Shown here one piece after another: positions 20,597 through 31,697 of a stretch of DNA of 64,000 nucleotides. The stretch's first letter is position 1; each line of letters opens with the position of its first letter. The notes beneath the pieces were generated by a model. It made no database searches. It worked only from the letters and a program-made list of their open reading frames with translations, and was not told the DNA's origin. The stretch spans positions 8,854,231 to 8,918,230 of the forward strand of contig OZ022346.1 of NCBI GenBank assembly GCA_963989245.1, written 5' to 3'. The position numbers and the translations under genes were made by a program. Source of the stretch: Nansenia antarctica. Lineage: Eukaryota; Chordata; Actinopteri; Argentiniformes; Microstomatidae.

Positions 20597-21948
20597 TAGG
20601 GATGGACGGTTTCCAATTATTGAAACCGAAAAACCGTCAGAGAGTAAAACCGCGGTTTTCCGGTTAACCGAAAAATACAGTAAAAAAAAAAAAAAAAAAA
20701 AAAAATCGGAAAAATATAAAGAAAAAAAGGAGCGCCAATTTCAAATAATTGAGCCCTACTGCTACAATACACTCATGTCGAACACCATTAAAACACCGTA
20801 AGCACAGTCGCAACACATTTAGGCTACTTAGTTTCACAAATATAAGTGGAAAGGCAGACTTTTGTAAGCTACACCATACATGAAAACACATGAACACATG
20901 AACACCAGCTCCGCTGATCCAGGGTGCACGCCTGCACGGAAGATCATCTCTTGGAACAGCGTCTTCATTGAATGAACTGCTTTCTCAATATCTTGGTTCT
21001 TAGACAAAGTTTCAGCTGCTGCTCAATGTATTTAAATATTTGAATACTGCTCAATAATCACTGAAATATTAGACTTAGAATTATGCAGTGAACATACTTA
21101 AAGCTTTTCATAAAAACCACATGCCGCGAGACTGACTCGTCCTGAACTGTCGTAAGTCAATCAACAAAGAATGCCCCATCAAAATAAAAGTGCCCATGGT
21201 AGAGCTGTCAAAATAGAGCTTTCAAAATAAATGTACTAATACAGATAGAGATAAATACAGAACTACCTTTGCGTCACTAAGTGACTATTCTACACTACAC
21301 TTCTTCTACACTACACGTCTTCTGAGACATGCGTTCTGTCATCACTTTCAGTAGCGCCTTCACACACAGTGGCGCTGTGCACAAACACTCTTGATCCGTA
21401 TAGCTCTTGTTTTATTATATTGTGGTTTAGTAAATACTGCACTTGGAGTTACATTCAATGCATGATTTGTGCTATAGAACATAAATAAAGTTTGATTGAT
21501 TGATTGATATCAAATCACATTTTATTTCTATAGCGCATTTCTCACAAAAGTGACCCAATGCGCTTTACAGAGAGCAGCGAAAATGATCTTATTAAATGTA
21601 AGCGAGTAATTGTAAAAAACCTTTCCTATCTACCAATAACTGAAGGCAACTATCTTTCCCATAGAGTGATTCGTTACCCTTAAATATAATCCCAATTAGA
21701 TATTAATCCTCAGTTATTCTTCACAACTGACCAAACCTCTCACTCATTGCGTGGCAGATTCAGACTGTATCATTGTTATTTTCACACACGACAAACATGT
21801 CACATGTTCCAGTTTTATTCTTATTCTATTTTATTCTTCAAAAAAAAAAAAAAAAAAAAAAAAACGGTTTCAGACGGTTTTGATAAAAAACCGTTTCTAT
21901 TTTTATAAACCCCGGTTTTCGGTTTAACCGAAAAACCGTCCATCCCTA
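20597..21948. mobile_element. Non-autonomous hAT (TAGGGATGGACGG), 1352 bp
   Basis: The left end is TAGGGATGGACGGTTTCCAA and the inverted right end TAGGGATGGACGGTTTTTCG. The exact duplication ATACACAC (20589-20596 and 21949-21956) is part of the surrounding CA composite array. Both subterminal regions contain several AAACCG/CGGTTT motifs, candidates for transposase binding sites. The interior has an A-run at 20683-20704, another at 21840-21863, and a LINE/SINE tail-like fragment at 21505-21640 (ATAGCGCATTTCTCACAAAA). No transposase frame. Confidence 0.95.
21505..21640 (-). mobile_element. LINE tail fragment inside the hAT element
   Basis: TTTATTTCTATAGCGCATTT followed by CTCACAAAAGTGACCCAATG and CGCTTTACA resembles, in reverse, the 3' tail seen at 41541 (ATAGCGCATTTCTTACAAGA). 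It is preceded by (ATTG)n. Confidence 0.65.
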
Positions 21949-22072
21949 ATACACACACACACCAACACACACACACACACACACCAACACACACACACAC
22001 ACATCTATACCTACACCTACAGAACACATCTACACATTGACACACACCTATACACACACACACCAACACACA
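21949..22072. repeat. CA-rich composite array, part 2
   Basis: Continues the 20500-20596 array after the hAT insertion and ends at the 3' junction of the minus-strand LINE. Confidence 0.9.
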
Positions 22073-22857
22073 TTTTAATCATTTATTTATGTCCACATAG
22101 AAACAAGTATACAGGGACACAAATACTGAAGGCACAGATGGGATGCATTCACAAACAGACATGGACAATGTCTTTCACATACAACAGGACAAGACTCACG
22201 GGTACAAGTAACACCGTCTCCGCCATATATGGCGGCTGCCAATAATCGCAGAGACAGAGCAATACTTGCTGAGCCTTTTTGCTTCTCCCTTGGACATTCC
22301 CAGTAGACGTAGTCCTCTGACAACCAATCTGTGCACATGTCCAAGACTGCCAAATATAAAGACTAATAGCGTACACCTATAGCCTAGCTCTGAGATGGTA
22401 TCTACAAGCTGCTGGTGTTTCATGACCTTAGTCATGAAGGCTTCCTCTAGGCTTATATCAAAGGTGCATGCTACCTCTAATACAGACACCTCTCTGGACT
22501 CTTCATTAACCACAACAACATCTGGTGTGTTAGCAGACAACTGTGAAAAGTGACATTGGTCATTACAGAAATTGAACATAGATGCATTGACACAAGCATG
22601 TGTATACATTTTCACTGTAACTGGGAAGTGGAGTGATATGTCCTTTACTATAAGGCTCACAATTCTGTCATGACGTGCTATATACATTCCTTTGTAAACA
22701 TAACAGCCATTCAAGATGTGTGATAGTGTTTCTGTAACCTGTTCTGTGGTGTGGTGCAAGCAATGAGGAACCTGAGTGGAAGGAAACCAAATAGAGAGGT
22801 TGAGTCTGGTAGGAAGGACTTGTAATCTGGCCTTGGTTGTGAATATGACAATGGGAC
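22073..22857 (-). pseudogene. R2/R4-type LINE fragment with restriction-like endonuclease
   Basis: On the minus strand one frame (to 22196) encodes the C-terminal part of a non-LTR retrotransposon polyprotein. It contains a zinc-knuckle-like CLHHTTEQVTETLSHILNGC with a following RH, then PDVVVVNEESREVSVLEVAC, KVMKHQQLV and LGYRCTLLVFIFGSLGHV. PD...E/D...K with a trailing G-x-[VG] strand is the restriction-like endonuclease of R2, R4/Dong and NeSL-group LINEs (family knowledge), which cuts the target. The reverse transcriptase is absent (5' truncation). Both junctions are directly in the CA/TG array. Which clade, for example Rex6, cannot be settled here. Confidence 0.8.
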
Positions 22858-22923
22858 ACACACACACCAACACACACGCACACATGCACACACACACACA
22901 CGCACACACACACACACACGCAC

Positions 22924-22970
<47 letters not shown>

Positions 22971-23068
22971 CACACACACAACTACATCTATACCTACACC
23001 TACAGAACACATCTACACAGACACACACCTATACACACACACATACATACACACATACCAACACACAT

Positions 23069-23111
<43 letters not shown>

Positions 23112-23190
23112 CACACACACACACACACTTACATCTATACCTACACCTACAGAACACATCTACACAGACACACACCTATACACACACACC

Positions 23191-23252
<62 letters not shown>
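22857..23252. repeat. CA-rich composite array, part 3
   Basis: (CA)n and CACG variants with two more copies of the CATCTATACCTACACCTACA unit (22985 and 23131). Long His/Thr or Cys/Val frames on either strand are artefacts. Confidence 0.95.
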
Positions 23253-23439
23253 GTGTCCTCCAGCTCAGCACCCAGAAGTCTTTCTCATGTATAATGTAGG
23301 AGAACCAGAGAGGACAGGATCCTCCCACAGGGGAGACACAGAACAGGATAGTCCCACAGGGGAGACACAGGGTGGTTCCCCTGAAGATCCAGCTGTCAGA
23401 CAGTGTTTACAGTCGTTGCCTTGACTTCTCTGGAACACA

Positions 23440-23873
23440 ATACGCCGTCTAACAACACAATACTCAGGGTCTCAGGTCTCGTAGATGGCTACAATACAAG
23501 GTGCCACTTATCATGAACAATGTTGGAAGGGCAAGCTTGTCTTATTATGGCCCTTGGTCTTGGAATGACCTACAGACTACTTTTAAATTAGAGGCCCTTA
23601 TTTCCATAAGTATCTTCAAGCGTAGATTAAAGGATGTGGTCACCGCTCGCTGTACCTGCTTTGGTTAGACTTCTCAATGTTTTAATCACCTTGTAAATAC
23701 CCCTACCATTGTTTGTCTATTGTATTGTTGCCACTGTCTTGTTATCTGAACAGTTTTTTAAGCTACTATTTTGACCCTGTCTTGGCCAGGTCTCTCTTGT
23801 AAAAGAGGTTTTAATCTCAATGTGACTTCCTGGTAAAATAAAGGTAAAATAAAAATAAAATAAAAAATACCGA
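23440..23873 (+). mobile_element. LINE 3' end (Rex1/CR1-like)
   Basis: A frame reads GPWSWNDLQTTFKLEALISI then FKRRLKDVV before its stop, the typical reverse transcriptase C-terminus. The 3' UTR contains GTCTCTCTTGTAAAAGAGGT and TTTAATCTCAATGTGACTTC and ends in (AAATAAA)n. The fragment is 5' truncated. Confidence 0.85.
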
Positions 23874-24038
23874 CAGGCGATACATACACACTACCGCAGC
23901 AGTCGGGTTACGTAGCGCATTTCGTATTACGTAACGTCATCTGTTGAGAAGCTACACTTCTCTGTAGACCAGAGGCGCCCCGTCCATAGAGGCAACCAAG
24001 GCAATTGCTTGGGGCCACCAAACAAAAAGGGCCTTTTT

Positions 24039-24579
24039 GTCAAACTAAAACTGTCCTGTGCCCCGTGGTGGTGTAGCGGTCTAAGCACTGGCCACTAGTG
24101 CATGCTGCCCACCGGGGACTGGGTTCGGATCCCAGCTCGCCAGATCCGGATATGGCTGGGGCACACACGGGGAGCGGCATATTGGGCGGCCGCTCCCGAG
24201 GGCGGTATAGGAGTATTTCCGGACAAGGATCCGTCGCGCAACAGCGCCCCCGGGGTGCCGGAATAACAGGTGCTGGGCTCGAGGAGCCAGTCAGCTAGTC
24301 TGCCTGGCGGCCTCTTCTGGGACTGCCGGCCACGGGGTCGTGCGGCGGATCCGTCGCAATAGGCAGGGGATAATTGGATGCTAGGTTGGGTTCAATTGGC
24401 TACCAAATTGGGTGAAAAAGGGATAAAATCTGAAAAAACAAATTTAAAAAACTAAAAAAAAACTAAAACTGTCCTTGGATGAATGTATTTTCAATGGAAA
24501 TCATGGCATTCAGCGTTCAGTCGCTCTGAGTCTGCTCGCGCTGCGCATTCATTCATCCAAGGACAGTTTTAGTTTGACA
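24039..24579. mobile_element. Fold-back MITE split by a SINE
   Basis: The right arm CCAAGGACAGTTTTAGTTTG followed by AC (ending about 24579) is the inverse of the left arm GTCAAACTAAAACTGTCCT (24039-24057), which continues after the SINE as TTGGATGAATG (from 24476). Without the SINE it is about 125 bp. Confidence 0.8.
24058..24460 (+). mobile_element. tRNA-derived SINE
   Basis: An A-box-like GTGGTGTAGCGGTCTAAG lies at about 24065 and a B-box-like GGGTTCGGATCCC at about 24121, the internal RNA polymerase III promoter of a tRNA head. The body is GC-rich, and the tail reads AAATTGGGTGAAAAAGGGAT then AAAATCTGAAAAAAC. Target duplication AACTAAAACTGTCCT is 15 bp and exact (24043-24057 and 24461-24475). 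It relies on a partner LINE for mobility. Confidence 0.9.
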
Positions 24580-24818
24580 AGCTAAACAATATGAGGGTAG
24601 TTAAGAGTTTAACTACTTTTCATTGTGAAATAGCTAGTTTGGTAAAGTATTCCCTGCAATTACGGCGTTATTATATGATCTATAACACCACGGACATCCA
24701 TATCCGTAACCACTATTGGCAGTATCCACGCCGCTGCCCCAAAACCCCCCTAGTGGGGCCCCGCCCCCTTCTAGCTTGAAATTGACTTCTAGCTGCCTCT
24801 CAACTGTCAGCAGCAATC

Positions 24819-24897
24819 ATGAAGCGATCGCACATTTCTGGTCACCAAAAAAGAAAAAAGAAACGAGAAGACAATGAAAAACGACACCAGGATAGTG
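24819..24897 (+). pseudogene. First exon of a TTF/ZMYM-type hAT transposase (putative)
   Basis: From ATG 24819 it reads MKRSHISGHQKRKKKREDNE then KRHQDS and meets a donor G|GTAAGT at 24898. A short, very basic opening with S-G-x-x-K-R-K-K-K is typical of the first exon of ZMYM1-like/TTF-finger hAT transposases (family knowledge). No later exon is recognisable before the right terminus. Confidence 0.5.
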
Positions 24898-25552
24898 GTA
24901 AGTAGATAGAAGCTGCAGAGTGCAAAAAATGTAAATAAGATGCAGAGTGCAAAATAAGTAAGATGTCTTAGGCAGGCAGACAGACAGACAGGCAAGCAGG
25001 CAGGCAGACAGACAGACAGACCCAGTGGAGTCATGTAAAATGTAAATAAGAACACCAGCGGTTTCAGAATATACTTGTTTATTGATTTTTTGATTTATTT
25101 GTTTATTTATTTGTTGTTCTTGCGCTGTTTGATATTACATATATGTTGCTGTTTCAGAATGTGAAAACACCAGCAGTTTCAGAATGTAAGTGTGTTAAGA
25201 GTTCTAATAAGCACCATTGTGAGTTGATATTTCATTATTTATATTGCTCCAATTTGATGTTACTACACATGGCTCCTTTGTTGATCAAATACTCGGACGT
25301 GTGTGTGACTGTTAATTAATACATTATGACATTTATAATGAATTCCTTTGTTTCAGACTGTTTTTTTACTTACACACACACGAGCGCGCGCATATGCGCG
25401 AACTTCGTAAAACCGTATTATATTTTAGTGTCAGGGAAATAAATACATTTTTAAATTTCCACATCGTCACCCGCCTAAGACCCTTACCAGGGGCCTCCAT
25501 AATGTTGTTTGCTTAGGGCCCCCAAAAGTCTAGGGGCTCCACTGCTGTAGAC

Positions 25553-25990
25553 GAACAGCGAAAACGAACGAACGTCGTCGACTGGTCGGAAAGAATTCGG
25601 CTCGATTCTGAGATTGGTTTCATTTTCAAGATCACAGAAGCGAGACGCTGCGAGGTATGCACCTCAATGCACGCAGGAGGATATTAGTTTAGTGAGGTGT
25701 TTTGCTGCTGCTCTTGATTCAGCTGTAACTAAAATAAGGAGGTGTCTTATTTCGTGGAGAATGATCTGCTGATGCGGAAATGGAACTCACGCATTGAGTT
25801 AGATCACGAATGCGTCCTATTAAGGCTTTATTAGGATAATAGTCCTGAAGTGAACTAGAAGACAGAGAGAGAACAAAAGGAAAGGAGTATAAGCAGAAGT
25901 GGCAGAAAATCAGAAATGGTATCAGTGCTTTTTCATACTTGGAATCAGCCTATTTTGAAATTGTAATCTAGAGATAGCCCGAATCCCCAT
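25553..25990. other. No gene seen
   Basis: Single-copy-looking sequence between two DNA elements with no supported exon. Confidence 0.4.
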
Positions 25991-26044
25991 TCCATTCCTC
26001 CACATCATGTTAGAATGGAAACTGCTGATTCTCACAAATTGTTT

Positions 26045-26240
26045 TTGGTTCCAGCTTGATTCATTTCCACGTAAATAGATGTGGCTGGACTGATTTCCTT
26101 GCAGGATCTCGTTTTTAAGACCTAACAACACCTAATTTTTAGACCAAAGAACTGGAATACGAGACCTTTTTAGGCCTTATGCGTTGGATTGCTGGATTTT
26201 AGACTTTAAGGCTTTTTAAGACCAGCACGGGAACCCTGAC
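26045..26240. mobile_element. DNA element right end (..GGGAACCCTG)
   Basis: It carries CACGTAAATAGATGTGGCTG, TTTCCTTGCAGGATCTC and TTTAAGGCTTTTTAAGACCA followed by GCACGGGAACCCTG. The same sequence recurs at 29850-29970 plus 35425-35477, where a LINE splits it. The left terminus was not located. Confidence 0.75.
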
Positions 26241-26584
26241 ATACTGTAAGCTGACTCTGCTGATTCTCACAAATTGTTCGTAACAGTATTATTTTTCAAC
26301 AAATTAGATAATCATTTATGTATTTATTTTTAAATATGCGAGTGTTCAAAAGGTAAGTGCAGTTCAATCAAGTTGTTAAGACAACGGGCTTGTGGAAGGA
26401 TAAACATTAATTGTGCCGGCCTATGGCTGTATGGATATACTGTATAATAAACAAGGCCATACACTATCACAACCATAATCGTTATCCCTTATGATTTGAT
26501 AAGGACAATGACCTGTGTCTCACCCCTTAGTGAACATGACATGTAAACATGTTCCAGCCAACACAGTGACAACATGGGAAACAT

Positions 26585-26775
26585 GCTACATTTTACATTT
26601 TAACCACTTAGCAGACGCTTTTACGCAACGAGACGTACAATTAGAGCTTACGGGGACAGTCTCCCTGGAGTCATTTAGGACTAAGTGCCTTAGCCAAGGC
26701 CACACTATGGGTGGTGTTCCCAGGTGGGATTTGATCACCAGTCCAACTCAGTATCCCCTACGCCACCACTACCCT
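26585..26775 (-). mobile_element. tRNA-derived SINE with L2-type tail, antisense
   Basis: In the reverse direction it starts GGTAGTGGTGGCGTAGGGGA (A-box region), has GGTGATCAAATCCCACC (B-box-like), and ends AAAAGCGTCTGCTAAGTGG then TTAAAATGTAAAATGT. GCGTCTGCTAA is shared with the L2 tails at 14260 and 15140, as expected for a SINE mobilised by L2 machinery. Confidence 0.75.
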
Positions 26776-27148
26776 ACATCAGCAACAACTGTGGTTCCAT
26801 ATTGAAAGTGCAATCTGCACCCCTCTGGCACTCAGGTGCTGTATTACGGCCAGACTAACCCAAGAGAATCGATCGCACCCTATTTTATCCCATATACAAT
26901 GGGTTTGGAAGAGAGTTGCTTACATCTTTAAATTTGACCCCTATCTTCACCAGTCTGCTGGGATCTGGCTGAACCCCAAGCTGTGTATAGATAAATCGCC
27001 CTTCTTTTGGAAGCCCTGGTTTCAAAAAGGTATCGAAGTTCTAGGAGACCTATATCAGGATGGAACGCTAAAATGTTTTGAGGCTCTTAGAAGGGAATTT
27101 GATTTACCACACAATCAATTTTGGAAGTATTTACAGCTAAGACACTTA

Positions 27149-27273
27149 GGGCCGGTTTCACAGACAAGGCTTAAGCCTAGTCCTGGACTAAATCACACTT
27201 TCAATGTAAAATCTCCATTGAAGATGCTTTTTAGTCCAGGATTAGGCTTAAGCCTTGTCTGTGAAACTGGCCC
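27149..27273. mobile_element. MITE (GGGCCGGTTTCAC), copy 1
   Basis: An almost perfect 125-bp palindrome with ends GGGCCGGTTTCACAGACAAG and its inverse. TTA duplication at 27146-27148 and 27274-27276. A 3-bp duplication fits a PIF/Harbinger-type origin. Confidence 0.95.
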
Positions 27274-27411
27274 TTAATGGTGCAAAGGCTCCCCCACAAC
27301 TGCCCCACCTAGTGGTGATACACTTGAATGGTTTCTGAACAGTTTTGGACTAGGTCATGAAGCCTCTGCTTACTATTCGAGGATCCTAGTGGCCTCAGAC
27401 CCAAACATATG

Positions 27412-27536
27412 GGGCCGGTTTCACAGACAAGGCTTAAGCCTAATCCTAGACTAAAAAACATCTTCAATGGAGATTTTACATTGAAAGTGTGATTTAGTCC
27501 AGGACTAGGCTTAAGCCTTGTCTCTGAAACCGGCCC
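27412..27536. mobile_element. MITE (GGGCCGGTTTCAC), copy 2, opposite orientation
   Basis: Same family and length as copy 1, but the central spacer is inverted (CATCTTCAATGGAGATTTTA versus its reverse complement). ATG duplication at 27409-27411 and 27537-27539. Confidence 0.95.
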
Positions 27537-27624
27537 ATGGTCTCTTAAACTAACATGGGAAATAGACTTAAATGTATCATTTACAGAGGCAGAATGGGGA
27601 AGAATTCTCAAGAATGGGAAAAAA

Positions 27625-28119
27625 ATGTCAAGGGAACTCCGAACGAGACTGATCCAATTCAAGATTATTAACAGAATCTACTGGACACCATCCAGGCTAC
27701 ATAGAGTGGGTCTGGTTGACAGTTCGGAGTGCTGGAGGTGTAGCGACAGGAATGGTACTCTAGTGCATATGCTTTGGGGATGTCCAAAAACCCAGGAGTT
27801 TTGGCTAGCCATCCATGGTTATCTGGAAAAAATTGTCGGCCTTGACATTCCGTTCACCCCCAGTCTTTTTATTTTGGGTGACCCCACAGCATTAAGTGAG
27901 GTGACTCCACCACTCGCCAATTGGATCCAGACTGCGTTAATGCTAGGACGGAAACTATTAGTTAAAGAGTGGAAGGCCTCATCAGCACCAGCACCGTCTC
28001 TGTGGCACATTTCTCTTGGGCAGCTGGCAGCCTTAGAACAATTATCATATAGGCTGCTTGATAAGGTGGAGGAATACCGCTTGAAATGGGGGCAGTATCA
28101 CTCATATATTGAGAAATAA
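27625..28119 (+). pseudogene. L1/Tx1 LINE ORF2 C-terminus
   Basis: The 164-codon frame begins RELRTRLIQFKIINRIYWTP and contains SECWRCSDRNGTLVHMLWGC, a C-x2-C...H-x3-W-x-C zinc-knuckle that follows the reverse transcriptase in L1-type elements (family knowledge). The rest, LWHISLGQLAALEQLSYRL, is the usual hydrophobic C-terminal tail. The catalytic reverse transcriptase region is missing. Confidence 0.85.
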
Positions 28120-28385
28120 TGGCAACTCCAGCTCATGTAAATAGCAATATTTTTATTTTTTAATTTATTTTATTTAATTATAAGTAGCAATATCCCAAAT
28201 GTAAAAAGTGAAAGTAAACTGCTATAAGTATGATTGTTAGACAATGCTGTAGATTTACATTGCTGTACATCACCTTTATGTTTTGTTGTGTCTATTTTTT
28301 GTCTTTTTAATTTATTGTTCAATGTCAACTGTTACGTGTGATGGATGTTTGTTCATTGTCTGTTAATTGAAAATAATAAAAAAAA

Positions 28386-28990
28386 CTATTAATCATAAAA
28401 AACAACTGTGGCTAAGAGAAAATGTGTCTGCTGGTCTAACTTCAGGCATGACCACCGATGCCCATATTCAAACATGATGAACATTGCGACAAAGGCAGAC
28501 TTTGATAAAAGCAATAAAAGAAGCGTATGGGCGTTCACAGACATTGTTGACAGTGTCACGTTGTCAAGTTCAGATAGTTGTAGGCCTGGGCTTGAGACAA
28601 CGCCACAGGATTTGAGAAGCATAGTACTTTCTGATGCACCTGTTCAGCGAGTCAGTGACAAAAATGTGAGATCGACTTCCAGAAAAGCATTAGGGGGTGG
28701 TGGGTTCAACATACCTCTGGAGTGAATGCCTTGTTATGACCTGTCCATCTTGTCCAACATGTCACTCAAACCTCAGAACCCTCACGGCCTGTCTGGACCC
28801 GTGTCGACAGAGGAGGAAGCCTCTGTGGTGAGGAGCGTTTGTCGTGCCCAAGTCAAGAAAACCCCCCCCACATCAACGCCTCTCTGCTTGTCTGGTGGAA
28901 GTTGAATGGACTCAATATCTTGAGGAGAGAGAGGAGAGAACCCTTCTGCCGTGTCCTGTGGAAGAGAGACGGAGGAGAAACAGAGAAAGA
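28386..28990. other. No gene assigned
   Basis: A 105-codon frame at 28408-28725 (contains CPYSNMMNIATKADFDKSNK) has no motif I recognise and no splice-signal support. Could be a decayed element. Confidence 0.3.
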
Positions 28991-28999
28991 AGGAGGGTG

Positions 29000-29190
29000 A
29001 AGGGGGGGGGGGGGGGGGGGGGGGGGAACAGGAGAGGTTACTATCGGTCGTTTACATGACTCTGAAAATCCCCAAAGGGCCCTTATGATCAAGCCTTTTC
29101 CTGTTTGAGTGTCTAAGCAGACACTTTTCACAAACGCCCTGTCAACACACACACACCCTCACACACACCCACACCCACACCCACACACAA
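29000..29190. repeat. Poly-G run and CA/CCCACA array
   Basis: 27 Gs at 29000-29026 within a purine tract, and a CACACACACCC array at 29145-29188. Confidence 0.95.
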
Positions 29191-29199
29191 ATTAAGGAC

Positions 29200-29830
29200 T
29201 TCATCGCAAAGTTCTCCATATCGAAACGCAAACCGATACGATTTACTCCAGTAAAAGCGACAGTTAGAAGTGACAGAAACAAAACAAAAAACACTGCACC
29301 CGAAACACATTCCTACAATAGAGGAATTCAAATCAGTGTATCATTGTATCCTGATTACCGGGAGGAGGCACTCTGTGTACTACACCACCGCCCCCTCGCA
29401 CTGCTGTGGATGAACCAGAGAGAGAGACAGAGCACAGCTGTACCATGCATGACAACAGGGGTCCCTGCTCTCTGTGACCACACTCATTTCACCAGGGGGG
29501 GAAAGTCCAGGTTCAAGAGGACCGCTTTCTTTCAAACGGAACATCCAGAATCAATACAACGCAATTATTTCACACTCGAATAACGGCAAAAGCCTTGGCC
29601 CCCTTTTCAACACTATATATAGGGCTAAGTTTAGGTCACGTTCAGCCCCGTTTTATGCACATACTGTAACAAGTTTCAACAAGCCAGATTTAAGACCTTT
29701 TAAGAGCCTTTTAAGACCGCTTTGGGTATAATTTTGGACCTATTCGCGACACCATATGATAGCTTTTTGTCATCCTCGAGGTGATGAAATTAGGGATTTC
29801 ACTGCCATACAGACAAAAAAGGAAGCGAAT
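29200..29830. other. No gene seen
   Basis: Short frames only. AAGACCTTTTAAGAGCCTTT-type text near 29690 hints at the same DNA element family as 26045-26240. Confidence 0.35.
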
Positions 29831-30096
29831 TGAATTGGCATTTTTTTGGTTCCAGCTTAATTTCCACGTAAATAGATGTGGTCGGACTGATTTCCTTGCA
29901 GGATCTCATTTTTTAGACCAAGCGCCTAATTTTTAGACCAAATAACTGGAATTTGAGACCTTTTTATGCCCTTGCTTCCTGCTTCTGAGTAGATTAGACG
30001 TGTTTCTCCCTCGCTCGTCTCATACCACTGCTTTCCTGCTTTTTTCTTGCTTCTTTTTTATAGTTTTTTTTTTTTTTAATATAGCTGTTATTCCTA

Positions 30097-30638
30097 CCAT
30101 GCCTGCTATCTGTCAAAGTTGTGTGGATCTTTCAAAGAGAGTAGACTTATTGGAATATACTCTCCAGGGGCGACTCTCCGCACTCGAGAATCGCTACGCT
30201 AATGGTTCTCCACCCACGCAAGCCTTTGAAGAGGATTTAAATCAAAATTCACACTTCCCAAAGCTAACGAGGCAGGTGACAGCTGCAAAATTCACTGGAC
30301 AGATGAATTATCCCCCGAAACTACTGAAAAGCAGCCAACTGAAGTCCTCGTTAGCACCGTTAGCATCATTAGCAACAGGTAGGCCCGAGCCATGGGCTTG
30401 CATGACTAAACAGAGCCGAGATAGGAGTCTGAGACACCGGCCCGCGGAGCAGCGAGCTGGCATGACTCCCAAGGCCCGAGATAAGAACATCAGAGTCACG
30501 CCAAGATTTCCCAGGCCCGGGAATCACGTGACTCCCCGGCCCCCCCCGGTGACTCCCCGGCCCGCAGACACGAGCTCAAGGTCACCCCCTCCTTCTTCTA
30601 CTTCTCTGTGTGACATGCAGCGGATGAAACAGACTTAA
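30097..30638 (+). pseudogene. LINE ORF1, N-terminal part
   Basis: From ATG 30097 it reads MPAICQSCVDLSKRVDLLEY, a short cysteine pair followed by a heptad-like segment (VDLLEYTLQGRLSALENRY) likely to form a coiled coil for ORF1 multimerisation. A basic, proline-rich stretch follows. TAA at 30636-30638 separates it from the esterase frame, which resumes in the same frame 15 bp later. One point mutation therefore probably split a single ORF1. Confidence 0.7.
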
Positions 30639-30653
30639 CCTCCAAAAGATACT

Positions 30654-31697
30654 TTGTTGATTGGAGACTCGGCGATCAGAAACGTAAGAGGTAAAAAATT
30701 ACATATCCACTGTCTTCCTAACCTAACGGTCTCAGAAATAACAAAAGATTTGGAAGAAACACTGTCTAAAAACCCAGACACAAAGCGTCTTGTATTACAT
30801 GTGGGACAAACCGATTCACGTAAAATGGGCTCAGTAGACTTGAGACGTGATTTCATGGAACTTTTCAATAGACTTGACAAGCTTAAGATTGAGACATTCA
30901 TCTGTGGACCGCTACCCACTGTTGACAGAGGTAACCTGGAATTCAGCCGGCTCCTAAGCCTTAACACGTGGCTCTCTGGTGCGTGCCAACTTAAAAGGCT
31001 GAAATTCATTGACCACTGGAACATATTCTGGAGGCAGAGAGACCTATTCAAAAGAGATGGCCTCCACTTAAACAGATCGGGAGAATACCATTTGATGAAC
31101 AACATACTCTTCAACCTCATAAACTCTGCTCCCCCTTCCCTCGCTGAACCAACTGAAAGGCCTACAGCGCAGGATTCTTCAGACTCAGCACAGGCAGCTG
31201 AACCGCTCACAGTGGATAAACTCTCCCCACAGTCCTGCGACTCATCACAGCCTACAGTAAAGGGCCCTCCAAACTCATCACAGCTGGCTGAACCCCCACT
31301 AAGGCGACGGTCCAGCCCCTTTTCTCTCCCCCCACCCTCCCTCCCTGCCCCCGACCCCCCAAACCACTCTGCCCCCGACCCCCCAAACCACTCTACCCCC
31401 AACTCCCAGAGACACTCATCCACTGAGTCCACTGAGCTCTCCTTCCTCCAACTCACGCCGTTCCTGCCTTTCTCAGCTAAGTTAGAGAAAATGGTGAAGA
31501 CAGGAGTAGAGCTCACCCCGAAAGCTGCTCCATCTCAGGCAACTCTCCATTCTACAACACCTGGCCCCACACTCCCTGTGACGCCAGCCTCATCAACAAT
31601 GCCAGCCTCATCAACAATACCCATCGCCCTACCCCGCCACAGGATGCTATCTACAACACCCATCCCCATCCCCCGGATGACACCCAGAATCAGTTGA
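30654..31697 (+). pseudogene. LINE ORF1 esterase (SGNH-like) domain
   Basis: It starts with LIGDSAIRNVRG: GDS is the block I catalytic serine motif of SGNH/GDSL esterases. Further on come VLHVGQTDSRK (GxxD-like block), FICGPLPTVDRG and RDGLHLNRSGEYHL near residue 143, where D and H complete the triad (family knowledge of CR1/L2 ORF1). The remaining 190 residues are Pro/Ser/Thr rich and include a short duplication (APDPPNHS twice). The protein is thought to act in RNA or membrane association during retrotransposition. The frame ends at 31697. Confidence 0.85.

Larger units (their letters stand above)
23970..25544 (+). mobile_element. hAT element (CAGAGGCGCC/CAGTGGAGCC) with nested insertions
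   Basis: The left end is CAGAGGCGCCCCGTCC and the inverted right end CAGTGGAGCCCCTAGAC. The duplication CTGTAGAC is exact (23962-23969 and 25545-25552). Inside lie a fold-back MITE (24039-24579), which itself contains a SINE (24058-24460), and a probable transposase first exon (24819-24897). The innermost insertion is therefore the youngest. Confidence 0.9.
26830..28385 (+). mobile_element. L1/Tx1-clade LINE 3' fragment, split by two MITEs
   Basis: The upstream part (26850-27148) encodes text such as SPFFWKPWFQKGIEVLGDLY. The downstream part (27540-28119) is an open C-terminal frame. Short stops occur between and around the two 125-bp MITEs at 27149 and 27412. The 3' UTR is AT-rich and ends AAAATAATAAAAAAAACT near 28388. 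Confidence 0.85.

Noticed and set aside
28408..28725. 105-codon hypothetical gene
   Set aside because: No recognised domain, no splice or promoter support, and it lies directly after a LINE 3' end; kept only as unassigned sequence.
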